Origin: an uncultured Clostridia bacterium | Lineage (GTDB): Bacteria; Bacillota; Clostridia; TANB77; CAG-508 | NCBI GenBank assembly: GCA_934162615.1 | Contig: CAKPJK010000010.1 | Location: 1 to 43,388 of the forward strand | Length of the DNA stretch: 43,388 nucleotides | Direction: 5' to 3' | Shown here: positions 1 through 7,393 of the stretch, piece by piece | Position numbering within the stretch: position 1 is the stretch's first letter | Layout of the letters: each line of letters begins with the position of its first letter | Made by a program: the position numbers and the translations under genes | Notes under the pieces: generated by a model | The model's database searches: none | Seen by the model: only the letters and a program-made list of their open reading frames with translations | Told to the model about the DNA's origin: nothing

Positions 1-1
1 G

Positions 2-571
2 GAAAGAGGTCATGACATGTTATATGTATGTTATGACAATGGCGCATACATGAATACAGGTATCCAACGTTCATCTGCAACACCAAAATTTGCAGACACA
101 ACTACATCACCTGCTGGAAAAGTTATCCCTGGTAAAATGCAATCAAGAAAAGATTTAACAAAAATAATGGTAGGACATCATTTACCATATGTCGCACAAT
201 CAATTGCAGTAAACAATATGAAAGATTTATATGAAAAAGCCGAAAAAGCAATTTATACAGAAGGTCCAACATTTTTAAATGTTATGGCTCCATGTCCTAG
301 AGGTTGGGGTTATGCAACAGAAGATTTAATGAAAATTAATAAATTGGCTGTTGAAACTTGTTATTGGCCTTTATATGAAGTTGTTGACGGTGTTTATCAT
401 ATTTCTTATAAACCTGCTAAAAAACTTCCTATTGAAGAATTCTTGAGACCTCAAAAGAGATTTAAGCATATGTTTAAACCTGGTAACGAATGGATGATCG
501 AAGAGTTCCAAAAAGAAGTTGATGCTAGATGGCAAGAGCTTTTGGATTTGGAAGAGATTACAAATAAATAA
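2..571 (+). CDS. porB: Pyruvate:ferredoxin oxidoreductase, beta (TPP-binding) subunit, 3' part
   Basis: The reading frame is open from base 2 and is cut by the window edge, so only about 189 C-terminal residues are present. The segment YDNGAYMNTGIQRS matches the conserved DNxAYMNTGIQRS stretch after the thiamine-diphosphate site of PFOR beta subunits, and the later stretch with PCPRGWGY is also typical. The known reaction is pyruvate + CoA + oxidised ferredoxin to acetyl-CoA + CO2 + reduced ferredoxin, in the cytoplasm. The alpha and gamma/delta subunits would lie upstream, outside the window. The stop codon coincides with the start of a REP-like hairpin that probably terminates transcription. 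The fit with the nearby ferredoxin (1636-1806) and pyruvate formate-lyase (19704) indicates two anaerobic routes from pyruvate to acetyl-CoA. Confidence 0.93.
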   Translation, partial: ERGHDMLYVCYDNGAYMNTGIQRSSATPKFADTTTSPAGKVIPGKMQSRKDLTKIMVGHHLPYVAQSIAVNNMKDLYEKAEKAIYTEGPTFLNVMAPCPRGWGYATEDLMKINKLAVETCYWPLYEVVDGVYHISYKPAKKLPIEEFLRPQKRFKHMFKPGNEWMIEEFQKEVDARWQELLDLEEITNK

Positions 572-613
572 AAATTTCGGGATTTGGGGACGGGTCTTCA
601 ATCCCGATTTTTT
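571..613. repeat. REP-like hairpin A1 (porB 3' end / RAYT 3' end), probable bidirectional terminator
   Basis: Stem arms are built from CGGGATT (578-584) and AATCCCG (600-606), with the asymmetric loop TGGGGACGGGTCTTC. An A-run precedes the stem and a T-run follows it. It begins on the last base of the porB stop codon and runs into the RAYT stop codon (612-614), so it can end transcripts from both convergent genes. Confidence 0.8.
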
Positions 614-1370
614 ATTTTAATTTATTTTTTAGATATCCTATTCTATTTTTTCCAATTCCCAATACTTCAGCAATCTGTTTATCCTTTAAAGTAGTCTTAT
701 TTTCTAATTCCAAAATAAGATTTATTAGTAAATTATTTTCCTTTGTTATTATTCTAGTTGATTTGATTTTATTTTTTAATTTAAATTCATTTATAACATC
801 ATTATATGTTTTTTCAACGGTCATACTTTTTAGATACTTATCAAAATAATCTTTATGCAGTTGTATAAATATTTCTTTATACTCATATGTATTAAAAATC
901 ATGTATACCTTTTCTTTATCTATATTCCCTTTGATATAATCAATATATGATGAATATTTATAATCTGCTAATTTTTCAATTAATTTTGCCTTATATGGAT
1001 TAAAATGTATATAGGCCAATACATTATATAAATGACTTTCATCTTTTATTTGTTCACATTTATATCTATCTCTAAAAACATACCCTACTCTATCTTCTAT
1101 TTTATTATACATCTGTGCAAATGTTTGATTTATTTTATGCATACAATTTGAAACGTCTTCTATCTTTTCATAGCTAATTAAAAAATGTGCATGATTTTCC
1201 ATAATTGCAAATGCAAGCAAATGTATATTACTTTCATCAAATTTTTCATTTGTTAATTTTATATATAAATTTTTAAAATAATCTTTCTGGAAAATATATT
1301 CTCTATTTATTCCCTGTACCATAATATGCAAAAAAGATGATATATAATTTTTTCTACTTATTCTCGACAT
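612..1370 (-). CDS. REP-associated tyrosine transposase (RAYT, IS200-like Y1 family)
   Basis: 252 residues. The N-terminal two thirds form a Y1 transposase domain: HIMVQGINREYIF near residues 15-27, the HUH metal-binding motif ENHAHFLI (His60, His62), then GYVFRDRYKCEQI near 97-108 and LAYIHFNPYKAKL near 118-130, where Tyr120 is the probable catalytic tyrosine. The C-terminal ~25 residues (IAEVLGIGKNRIGYLK) look like a helix-turn-helix. RAYTs cut and join single-stranded DNA at REP hairpins and, unlike IS200 elements, are usually immobile single-copy genes. The start is supported by AAAGGAG seven bases upstream. The gene is flanked by inverted REP-like hairpins, and its stop codon lies at the T-run of the left one. 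The ~225 bp upstream hold no other gene. All core residues appear present, so it may be active. Confidence 0.88.
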   Translation of the reverse strand: MSRISRKNYISSFLHIMVQGINREYIFQKDYFKNLYIKLTNEKFDESNIHLLAFAIMENHAHFLISYEKIEDVSNCMHKINQTFAQMYNKIEDRVGYVFRDRYKCEQIKDESHLYNVLAYIHFNPYKAKLIEKLADYKYSSYIDYIKGNIDKEKVYMIFNTYEYKEIFIQLHKDYFDKYLKSMTVEKTYNDVINEFKLKNKIKSTRIITKENNLLINLILELENKTTLKDKQIAEVLGIGKNRIGYLKNKLK

Positions 1371-1597
1371 TTGACTCCTTTCTTGACTTTTATACTTTTA
1401 ATTTGTGAAATTTTCGCAAAAAGTCCTTAATATAAATTATAATAATCTAATTATATGGATAATTTTTCCGATTTTAATATACTAATGAATAAATTTTAGA
1501 ATTAAATTTTTTAAACATTATACTTTTAAGATAATTTATTTTTAAGTTTAACTAATTAGAAAATAAATATTTGATAAAAAATATAGTTAATATATTT

Positions 1598-1637
1598 TTC
1601 GGGATTGGAGACCCGTCCCCCAATCCCGAATTTTTTT
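1598..1637. repeat. REP-like hairpin A2 (ferredoxin 3' end)
   Basis: The arms TTCGGGATTGG (1598-1608) and CCAATCCCGAA (1620-1630) form a perfect 11-bp stem around AGACCCGTCCC, the reverse complement of the A1 core. It directly abuts the ferredoxin stop codon (1636-1638). Read on the minus strand it is a stem followed by T-rich sequence, so it probably terminates the lepB-holB-ricT-ferredoxin transcript. Confidence 0.8.
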
Positions 1638-1806
1638 ATTCTTCCTCTGGTGCCTCAACTGGGCAAACCCCAGCACAAGTACCACAAGAAATACATGCTG
1701 ATGCATCTATAACAAACTTATCTTCACCTTGTGAAATACATCCAACTGGACATTCTGCAGCACAAGCGCCACAAGAAATACATTTATCTGTAATTTTATA
1801 TGCCAT
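1636..1806 (-). CDS. 2[4Fe-4S] ferredoxin (clostridial type), 56 aa
   Basis: A short gene reading MAYKITDKCISCGACAAECP at its start and carrying two CxxCxxCxxxCP cluster motifs: Cys9/12/15/19 and Cys38/41/44/48, with an extra Cys23. This is the classic 55-residue bacterial ferredoxin with two low-potential 4Fe-4S clusters, an electron carrier for enzymes such as pyruvate:ferredoxin oxidoreductase. The ribosome binding site AGGAGGT lies seven bases upstream, inside the 3' end of ricT, and the two genes overlap by 11 bases (1796-1806), which implies translational coupling. A REP-like hairpin immediately after the stop ends the operon. The acidic tail PVEAPEEE is normal for the family. Confidence 0.95.
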   Translation of the reverse strand: MAYKITDKCISCGACAAECPVGCISQGEDKFVIDASACISCGTCAGVCPVEAPEEE

Positions 1807-2722
1807 TCTTCTCACCTCCTAAAACCTTTTTATCTTCTTGTTCAAGTTTTTCAAGTTCCTCTAATTCTTTTTTATTTTGAATTTCTTCCTCGTCAACTTG
1901 CTCTCTAACAACATCTTTTAACACTAATACATCTTTAGCATCATATTTTTTATATGTAAAGCCATCTTCACCTTTAAATTTTATTCTTAATCTTTCTTTT
2001 AATATCTCAACATTATCAACTTCACCAATTCCGTCTTCTGTTTTCACAATTGCCCCAACATTTGGTAAATTTTTCAACTTATCTAAATAAGCCTCATCTT
2101 CATATTTTAAACAACACATAAGTCTTCCACAATTTCCAGAAATTTTTGATGGATTTAACGAGATATTTTGGTCTTTTGCCATTTTTATTGATACTGCTTC
2201 AAAATCACTTAAGAATGTACAACAACATAGTTCTCTGCCACAAACTCCGTTTCCCCCTATTCTTTTAACTTCATCTCTGACTCCTATTTGACGTAATTCA
2301 ATTCTTGTTTTATAAATTGATGCTAAATCTCTTACCAATTCTCTAAAATCCACTCTACCATCTGCTGTAAAGTAAAATAACATTTTACTATTATCAAATT
2401 TACACTCAACTTCAGTAAGTGTCATCTCTAATTTATGTTCTTTGATTTTCTTTTGACATACTTTATATGCTTCATTTTCTATTTTTTTGCATTCTTCATA
2501 TCTTTTCATATCTCTATGTGTAGCAATTCTTAATATTCTTTTTAAAGGTTCAACTATTTTTTCATCTTCAACATATCTATTAGGAATCCATACTTCTGCA
2601 AGTTCTTCACCTTGTGATGTTTCTACAACTACTTTGTCTCCTTTTTGAACTTTTATCCCTTTTGGATTAAAAAAATATATTTTTCCTAACTTTTTAAATC
2701 TTATTCCTACTATATTTTTCAA
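1796..2722 (-). CDS. ricT: RicT/YaaT, PSP1-domain protein
   Basis: 308 residues. The start is placed at the TTG giving MKNIVGIRFKKLGKIYFFNP, because GGAAAGGA lies eight bases upstream of it and the family begins this way; a TTG six codons earlier (2740) has no ribosome binding site. The PSP1 domain includes the cysteine-rich segments CGRELCCC and CGRLMCCLKY. In Bacillus subtilis this protein forms the RicAFT complex, which carries Fe-S clusters, works with RNase Y in mRNA maturation and affects sporulation and biofilm decisions. The gene follows holB, as in Bacillus, and overlaps the ferredoxin start downstream. The last ~40 residues are a charged, Glu/Lys-rich tail. The family is certain; function is taken from the Bacillus homologue. 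Confidence 0.92.
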   Translation of the reverse strand: MKNIVGIRFKKLGKIYFFNPKGIKVQKGDKVVVETSQGEELAEVWIPNRYVEDEKIVEPLKRILRIATHRDMKRYEECKKIENEAYKVCQKKIKEHKLEMTLTEVECKFDNSKMLFYFTADGRVDFRELVRDLASIYKTRIELRQIGVRDEVKRIGGNGVCGRELCCCTFLSDFEAVSIKMAKDQNISLNPSKISGNCGRLMCCLKYEDEAYLDKLKNLPNVGAIVKTEDGIGEVDNVEILKERLRIKFKGEDGFTYKKYDAKDVLVLKDVVREQVDEEEIQNKKELEELEKLEQEDKKVLGGEKNGI

Positions 2723-2759
2723 GTTAATTTTCCTTTCCAATTTTTTATTTTTCTATATA

Positions 2760-3650
2760 TTAATGCACTTGTTCCCATAGTTTAAGTAACATATTATCAA
2801 TGCTCATATCATAATTTGCATTAGACTGCAATCTTCTTTTGGTATCTTCAACAATATTTATACACATAGCATATTTACTAGATTTTTTTGCTAAATCCAA
2901 TAAAATTATATTGATATAATCCAAAATTTCAAATTTTTCTTCTTTTGCTTTATAGATAACTTCTGCTTTATTCAAAGTGTCTATTTTATCTCTTTTTTCC
3001 AAATTAATAATAACATTTTCTATTTGTTCATATTCTTCTTGCTTATCTTGTAATTGAATCGCTTTACCAATACTCCCCTGAAATGCTTCTAACATAATTT
3101 GACTGTTTACTTTAGTTTGAAAATTCTCTTCTAGGAATTTTACAATATTTTCATCTGATATTTTATTGAATCTCAATATCATACATCTTGATTTTATTGT
3201 ATCCAAAAAAGCACTTTCATTTGAGCCTATAAGTATTATAGTAACAAATTCCGGTGGTTCTTCTAATGTTTTTAACAAACAGTTTTGAGCCTCTGTTGTC
3301 ATTTTGTCACTGTCATTTATTATATAAACTTTTCTGTTTGAAATAATTGGTTTTTCTGAAACTTTGTTTTGAAATTCTCTTATTTGCTCTATTTTCAAAC
3401 TATTTCCGTCTGGCTCAATTATTTTGAAATCCGGATTATTACTGCTTTCAAATTCTATACAAGATTTACACTTACCACAGTATTTATTTTCATCAGTACA
3501 TAAAATCATTTTCGCAAATTCTTTTGCTATTAATTTTTTTCCAATTCCTTCTGTCCCAACAAACATATAACTGTGTGATGCTTTGTTATTTTTTACTGCA
3601 TTCGTTAATAATTCTTTTATATTATCATTTCCTAATATATTATTAAACAT
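2760..3650 (-). CDS. holB: DNA polymerase III delta' subunit (clamp loader)
   Basis: 296 residues. The AAA+ module has the P-loop VGTEGIGKK (residues 31-39), a four-cysteine zinc module (Cys51, 58, 61, 64) and LLKTLEEPP, followed by an SRC motif (KSRCMILRF), as in clamp-loader delta' and tau/gamma subunits. It helps load the beta sliding clamp at replication forks. AGGAGA precedes the ATG. It sits between lepB and ricT in the same orientation, and the holB-ricT order is conserved in Firmicutes. The C-terminal third is less conserved, as usual for the collar domain. Confidence 0.92.
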   Translation of the reverse strand: MFNNILGNDNIKELLTNAVKNNKASHSYMFVGTEGIGKKLIAKEFAKMILCTDENKYCGKCKSCIEFESSNNPDFKIIEPDGNSLKIEQIREFQNKVSEKPIISNRKVYIINDSDKMTTEAQNCLLKTLEEPPEFVTIILIGSNESAFLDTIKSRCMILRFNKISDENIVKFLEENFQTKVNSQIMLEAFQGSIGKAIQLQDKQEEYEQIENVIINLEKRDKIDTLNKAEVIYKAKEEKFEILDYINIILLDLAKKSSKYAMCINIVEDTKRRLQSNANYDMSIDNMLLKLWEQVH

Positions 3651-3720
3651 TCTATCTCCTGATTTTATTTTTTACAAATTTTTAAATTATCTTGACATAT
3701 TGCTATTTTATCTTTTAAAT

Positions 3721-4359
3721 TTATTTTACTTTTCCAAATAGATTTAATGGCCAAATTCTTATCCAAACTTTACTTTCAATTTTTTCTAATGGAATACATC
3801 CAAATGCCCTACAGTCTGTACTATGATTTCTATTATCTCCCATTGCAAATACGCAATTTTCTGGTACAACAAAATCATCAAATCCTGCCCCCATTAAATC
3901 TGTAACTATACCACTTTGAAGATAATCTTCTTGCAACTCTTCACTATTTATATAAACTTTGCCGTCTTTTATTTCAACATGTTCTCCTGGCAATGCTATA
4001 ACTCTTTTGATATAACTATCTTTGCCTATTTCCAATACATGATATGTGAATTTTCCCCAGATAGATGTTGGTTCATCTTCGTATTTTGCAACTGGATTAG
4101 TTTGATCTATTTCACTGTATGTATATGTTTTTTTGCTTGGTGCTTCAAATGTTATTATATCTCCTCTATTAGGTAATTTTTTTGTTGTTCTTCCCCATCT
4201 GTTAAGCCATAAACGTTGGTCCTGCACTAGTGTTGGATACATTGATACTTGCTTTACTATTGTTGGTGTTCCTATAAAATATCTAAATAATAATGCTAAT
4301 ACTACTGCTATGATTATACAGTAAATCCATTCTAATATATCTTTTATTTTTTCGTTCAT
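3721..4359 (-). CDS. lepB: Signal peptidase I
   Basis: 212 residues. One N-terminal membrane segment (about residues 10-29) precedes the catalytic region. The nucleophile Ser39 lies in VSMYPTL, the general-base Lys118 in YIKRVIALPGE, and the box E motif GDNRNHSTDCR is near residues 174-184. It removes signal peptides from secreted proteins on the outer face of the membrane. AGGAGA lies upstream of the ATG. A consensus-quality promoter at 4394-4422 makes this the first gene of lepB-holB-ricT-ferredoxin. Likely clients in this window include the thioester adhesin and the carboxypeptidase. Confidence 0.94.
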   Translation of the reverse strand: MNEKIKDILEWIYCIIIAVVLALLFRYFIGTPTIVKQVSMYPTLVQDQRLWLNRWGRTTKKLPNRGDIITFEAPSKKTYTYSEIDQTNPVAKYEDEPTSIWGKFTYHVLEIGKDSYIKRVIALPGEHVEIKDGKVYINSEELQEDYLQSGIVTDLMGAGFDDFVVPENCVFAMGDNRNHSTDCRAFGCIPLEKIESKVWIRIWPLNLFGKVK

Positions 4360-4393
4360 TTGTATCTATCTCCTAACTTTTTTTATCTTGTAT

Positions 4394-4422
4394 ATTATAC
4401 ATTAATTTAGAAGATTTATCAA
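4394..4422 (-). promoter_or_regulatory. Sigma-A-type promoter for lepB operon
   Basis: Read on the minus strand: TTGATA (4417-4422), a 17-bp spacer, and TATAAT (4394-4399, perfect -10). It lies 35 bp upstream of the lepB start codon. Confidence 0.75.
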
Positions 4423-4519
4423 TATTTTTGGGGTGGAAAACAAATTTTTTATTTTCAAATGTTACAATTCACAGACTGTAACTTTTTTAAAAAGTAAACG
4501 TTGCCAATTATTAAACCCT

Positions 4520-4557
4520 AAAAAGATGACTGAATACCTTTAAGGTACCCAGCCATC
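4520..4557 (-). terminator. Intrinsic terminator behind the 4576-4689 gene remnant
   Basis: The minus-strand RNA folds as a 16-bp stem (4542-4557 with 4525-4540) that is complete only if G-U pairs are allowed on this strand, followed by UUUUU. The strand bias of the wobble pairs shows it was built for minus-strand transcripts, supporting a former gene just upstream. Confidence 0.7.
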
Positions 4558-4575
4558 AATTAATATAAAACGTTT

Positions 4576-4689
4576 TTATTTTCTCTCTTCTTCAAAATCT
4601 GGTTTTACACCACAGATTGTTTCTATTGCAGAAAGAAATAATATCGAAATTGATGCTCCAATATAGGCACCAAAAATTGCAATTACAAT
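4576..4689 (-). pseudogene. C-terminal remnant of a small membrane protein
   Basis: An open minus-strand frame of 37 codons plus stop encodes a hydrophobic segment (IVIAIFGAYIGASISILFL) followed by a charged tail ending DFEEERK, then a terminator. There is no start codon or ribosome binding site. The frame is closed upstream by a TGA lying in the arm of a palindrome (4683-4724). The simplest reading is a gene whose 5' part was lost when the palindrome or the adjacent REP element arrived. The protein family is not recognised. Confidence 0.45.
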
Positions 4690-4724
4690 TCACAAATCAT
4701 AAAATTATTGTTTGTGAATTGTAA
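4683..4724. repeat. 14-bp perfect inverted repeat, MITE-like
   Basis: TTACAATTCACAAA (4683-4696) and TTTGTGAATTGTAA (4711-4724) flank a 14-base loop. The first 12 bases recur at 4462-4473 and at 39962-39973, more often than expected for an AT-rich 12-mer. It could be the tip of a small insertion element. Confidence 0.4.
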
Positions 4725-4769
4725 AAAAAAACGGGATTAAGAGACCCGTCCCCCAATCCCGTTTTTTTT
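4723..4769. repeat. REP-like hairpin A3 at the histidine-kinase stop codon, probable terminator
   Basis: The arms ACGGGATT (4731-4738) and AATCCCGT (4755-4762) are extended by an A-run on one side and a T-run on the other. The loop contains AGACCCGTCCCC, the reverse complement of the REP core. The T-run touches the kinase stop codon (4768-4770), so on the minus strand it reads as stop, stem-loop, U-run. Confidence 0.78.
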
Positions 4770-6087
4770 ATTGTTTAGTTGGAATACGAATTACAACCTC
4801 TGTACCCTCTCCAACTTTACTTTTAATATCAATACTTCCACCATTTTTATCCAAAATTTCCTTAGCAATAGAAAGTCCTAAACCAGTACCTCCCATTTCT
4901 CTAGTACGAGCCTTATCAACCCTATAAAATCTCTCAAAAATTCGAGATAAATCATCTTCCGGAATACCTATACCATTATCAAATATCTTAATATAAGCAT
5001 CATTATAAACAAAACCAACATAAATTTTAATCTCACCATTATCTGGCGTATATTTAATACTATTTGTTAAAATGTTTAAAACAACACGTTCAATATCATC
5101 TTTATCTGCATATACTGGTGGTACATCTGCTGTAACAAACGAACTTACCTTATGTCCTTTTTTCTTTATTTCAATTGCTAGTTTTTCTTGGCACATTTTA
5201 ACTAGTTCACCTAAATCAAATGTTTCTTTTCTTGTTTTCTTTTTATTGCTATCATATCTAGAAAGAGTTAATAAATCTGTTACCAAACGTGCCATTCTTC
5301 TAGATTCTGAAGCAATAACATTTAAAAATTTCGTTTGAGTTTCCTCATCATATCCACCCTCTAAAAGAGTATCTGCATATCCCATTATCGATGTTATCGG
5401 TGTTTTTAATTCATGTGATACATCTGCAACTAATTCCTTTTGCATATTATCCAATTTAACATGTTCTGTAATATCTTGAATTACAGCAATTACACCATCT
5501 GGTCTTTCTTCCTCATTTTTGAATGGTGCAAATAAAACTTTAACATATTGGTCATCAACTTGAATTCTTTGTTCTGTAGATGTCCAACTATCCAAATAAA
5601 TTACTTTTTCAGTATTAATATCTAATTTAAATTTTCCAAATATGTCATCAAATGTATTATCCTCTGGACTAATACTCAAAAATTTCTTGGCTGCAGGATT
5701 TATTAATATAATTTCCCCCTTAATATTAAATGCAATAATACCATCTGTCATATGTAACAAAATTGTTTCTATTTGATTTTTTCTAGAAGAAACTTCATTA
5801 AGCTTGTCCTTTAATTCAGCTCTTTCATCACCTTTTATATATTTATTTTTTGGACAAATTACAAATTTTGATAGATACGCCGAAATTATTATTGCAAAAA
5901 AAACATAGATAGCAATTATTATAGCAACCGTTCTTCTTGCTTGCACTAATACATTAGTCTCTTGTCCATCTATAAGTTGTGGAACCTGTGCTAAAGAATT
6001 TATATATATAAATCCTAAAGTTCCTATAAGTATTAAACCAATTAATACAGAAATTAGTATAATTTTAGATTTTATATTTTTATACAT
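4768..6087 (-). CDS. Membrane sensor histidine kinase (PhoR/WalK-like), orphan
   Basis: 439 residues. Two transmembrane segments (about 8-28 and 52-72) enclose a short ~25-residue extracytoplasmic loop. Then come a linker/coiled coil, a PAS domain (about 105-215), HisKA with the phospho-accepting His225 in SHELKTPITS, and HATPase_c with the N box (LTNSIKYTPDNGE), G1 (DNGIGIP) and G2 (GGTGLGLSIAKEI). The architecture resembles WalK/PhoR, but the HAMP domain is short or absent. It is the last gene of the dcw transcript, 21 bp after murG, with no response regulator in the window. Its position suggests wall-linked signalling, which is inference. GGGAG precedes the ATG. Confidence 0.9.
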   Translation of the reverse strand: MYKNIKSKIILISVLIGLILIGTLGFIYINSLAQVPQLIDGQETNVLVQARRTVAIIIAIYVFFAIIISAYLSKFVICPKNKYIKGDERAELKDKLNEVSSRKNQIETILLHMTDGIIAFNIKGEIILINPAAKKFLSISPEDNTFDDIFGKFKLDINTEKVIYLDSWTSTEQRIQVDDQYVKVLFAPFKNEEERPDGVIAVIQDITEHVKLDNMQKELVADVSHELKTPITSIMGYADTLLEGGYDEETQTKFLNVIASESRRMARLVTDLLTLSRYDSNKKKTRKETFDLGELVKMCQEKLAIEIKKKGHKVSSFVTADVPPVYADKDDIERVVLNILTNSIKYTPDNGEIKIYVGFVYNDAYIKIFDNGIGIPEDDLSRIFERFYRVDKARTREMGGTGLGLSIAKEILDKNGGSIDIKSKVGEGTEVVIRIPTKQ

Positions 6088-6108
6088 TTTTCGTTCTCCC
6101 TATATAAA

Positions 6109-7227
6109 TTATTTTTTCACTAATTTTAAAACTTCTTTATAGATTTTTTCCTCAACATCATGAGTAGAAACCTTAAGAGCATTTTTTGACATTTGTATTT
6201 CTATATTTTTATCTAAAACTATTTCTTCTATTTGTTTGTTCAAAATTTCACCATTTAATTCATCATTTAAAATAATCTTTGCTGCTCCGACATTTTCCAA
6301 AACCTTAGCATTATGAAATTGATGGTCACCACTTACATTTGGTAACGGAATCAAAATTGATGGTTTACCCAAATTAGAAATTTCTGTAATTGTCATTGCA
6401 CCACTTCTTGCAACAATCAAATTAGCAACATTCATAATTTCTTCCATATTGTAAATATATGGAACAATTTTAGCATTTTCTATATTGTTGATATTAATAT
6501 TTTTATCCAATAATCTTTCTTTAATGATATCATATTGTTTTGGACCAGTTGCCCACATAATTTGATAATCTTTATTTAATTTATTTTTCAAAATATCTAA
6601 AATTGCCTCATTAATTTTTTGTGCACCTTGGCTTCCACCAAATATTAAAACAATTGGCTTCGTTTCATTAAGCCCTGCTTTTTTTATTATTTCTAATTTT
6701 TCATTTATTCCATAATCTTTTTTCACAATTTTTACTGGAGTTCCTGTACACACAATATTTTTTGCATTTTTGATTCTTGCCTTAGCATCTTCAAAAGAAA
6801 CTAATATTGTATCAGTTTTCTTAGCAAGCATTTTTACTGCCTTTCCAGGAAATGCGTTACTTTCATGTAACAATGTTGGAAACCCTAAACTATGTGCAGC
6901 AGAAATTGTTGCTCCACAAATATATCCACCAGTTCCAATTACAATATCAGGTTTAAATTCTTTAATTATTCTTTTAGCCTCACCAAGACCTTTAAATGTC
7001 TTATACATTTTTTTGATATTTTCAATTGATATCTTTTTACTTAAACCATAGGCATCAATTGTTTTTAATTCATAACCTGCTCTTGGAACTAAATCATTTT
7101 CTAGTCCTCTTGTTGTTCCAATAAAAATAATTTTTGAATCTTTTTCTTCTTCTTTTATTTTATTTGCAATTGCAAGACCCGGATTTATATGTCCTCCTGT
7201 TCCTGCCGCAGCAATAATAACTCTCAT
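6109..7227 (-). CDS. murG: MurG, lipid II synthase
   Basis: 372 residues, full length. This GT-B glycosyltransferase has the N-terminal loop AAGTGGHINPGLAIA (Gly9-His13), GTGGYICG, HESNAFPGK, FGGSQGAQKIN and the C-terminal donor site ARSGAMTITE followed by LPNVSGDHQFHNA. It transfers GlcNAc from UDP-GlcNAc to lipid I, giving lipid II on the inner face of the membrane. AAGGAGAG lies before the ATG. It is separated from ftsW upstream by a cluster of REP-like elements and followed at 21 bp by the histidine kinase. Confidence 0.96.
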   Translation of the reverse strand: MRVIIAAAGTGGHINPGLAIANKIKEEEKDSKIIFIGTTRGLENDLVPRAGYELKTIDAYGLSKKISIENIKKMYKTFKGLGEAKRIIKEFKPDIVIGTGGYICGATISAAHSLGFPTLLHESNAFPGKAVKMLAKKTDTILVSFEDAKARIKNAKNIVCTGTPVKIVKKDYGINEKLEIIKKAGLNETKPIVLIFGGSQGAQKINEAILDILKNKLNKDYQIMWATGPKQYDIIKERLLDKNININNIENAKIVPYIYNMEEIMNVANLIVARSGAMTITEISNLGKPSILIPLPNVSGDHQFHNAKVLENVGAAKIILNDELNGEILNKQIEEIVLDKNIEIQMSKNALKVSTHDVEEKIYKEVLKLVKK

Positions 7228-7242
7228 AGCACTCTCCTTAAG

Positions 7243-7393
7243 AAAAGGGAATTAGGGACGTTCCTTAAAATCCCTTTTTGAGGGGATTTAGGGACACTCC
7301 TATATGCCCTTTTATTTGTATTTTGATATTAAAAAGGGGGGTCCCCTTTTCCCTAAAAAAAGGGATTTTAAGGAACGTCCCTAATTCCCTTTT
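7243..7393. repeat. REP-like cluster type B between ftsW and murG (37-bp perfect inverted arms)
   Basis: Arm 7243-7279 is the exact reverse complement of arm 7357-7393 (37 bp). Each arm is itself an imperfect hairpin (AAAAGGGA...TCCCTTTT) with the core GGGACGTTCC. Between them lie two more degenerate GGGAC-type units (about 7281-7313 and 7331-7354). The arrangement resembles BIME-like mosaics. The right arm supplies the last codons and stop of the frame-corrected ftsW, so part of the element is coding. Confidence 0.8.

Larger units (their letters stand above)
571..1637. mobile_element. RAYT unit: REP-associated tyrosine transposase gene bracketed by two inverted REP-like hairpins
   Basis: A Y1/HUH transposase gene (612-1370) lies between two hairpins that share the core GGGGACGGGTCT: one in plus orientation at 586-597, the other as its reverse complement at 1609-1620. 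RAYT genes are known to sit between REP sequences and to be linked to their spread, usually as domesticated single-copy genes. Further copies of the same core lie at 4742-4754, 21955-21966 and 22040-22052. That this RAYT acts on these repeats is inferred from co-location and shared orientation rules. Confidence 0.75.

Noticed and set aside
1571..1822. Plus-strand ORF over the ferredoxin region
   Set aside because: It runs antisense across the ferredoxin with its two CxxCxxCxxxCP motifs, has no ribosome binding site and passes through the REP hairpin.
4576..4689. A functional small membrane protein
   Set aside because: No ATG/GTG/TTG start in frame and no ribosome binding site; an in-frame stop lies directly upstream.
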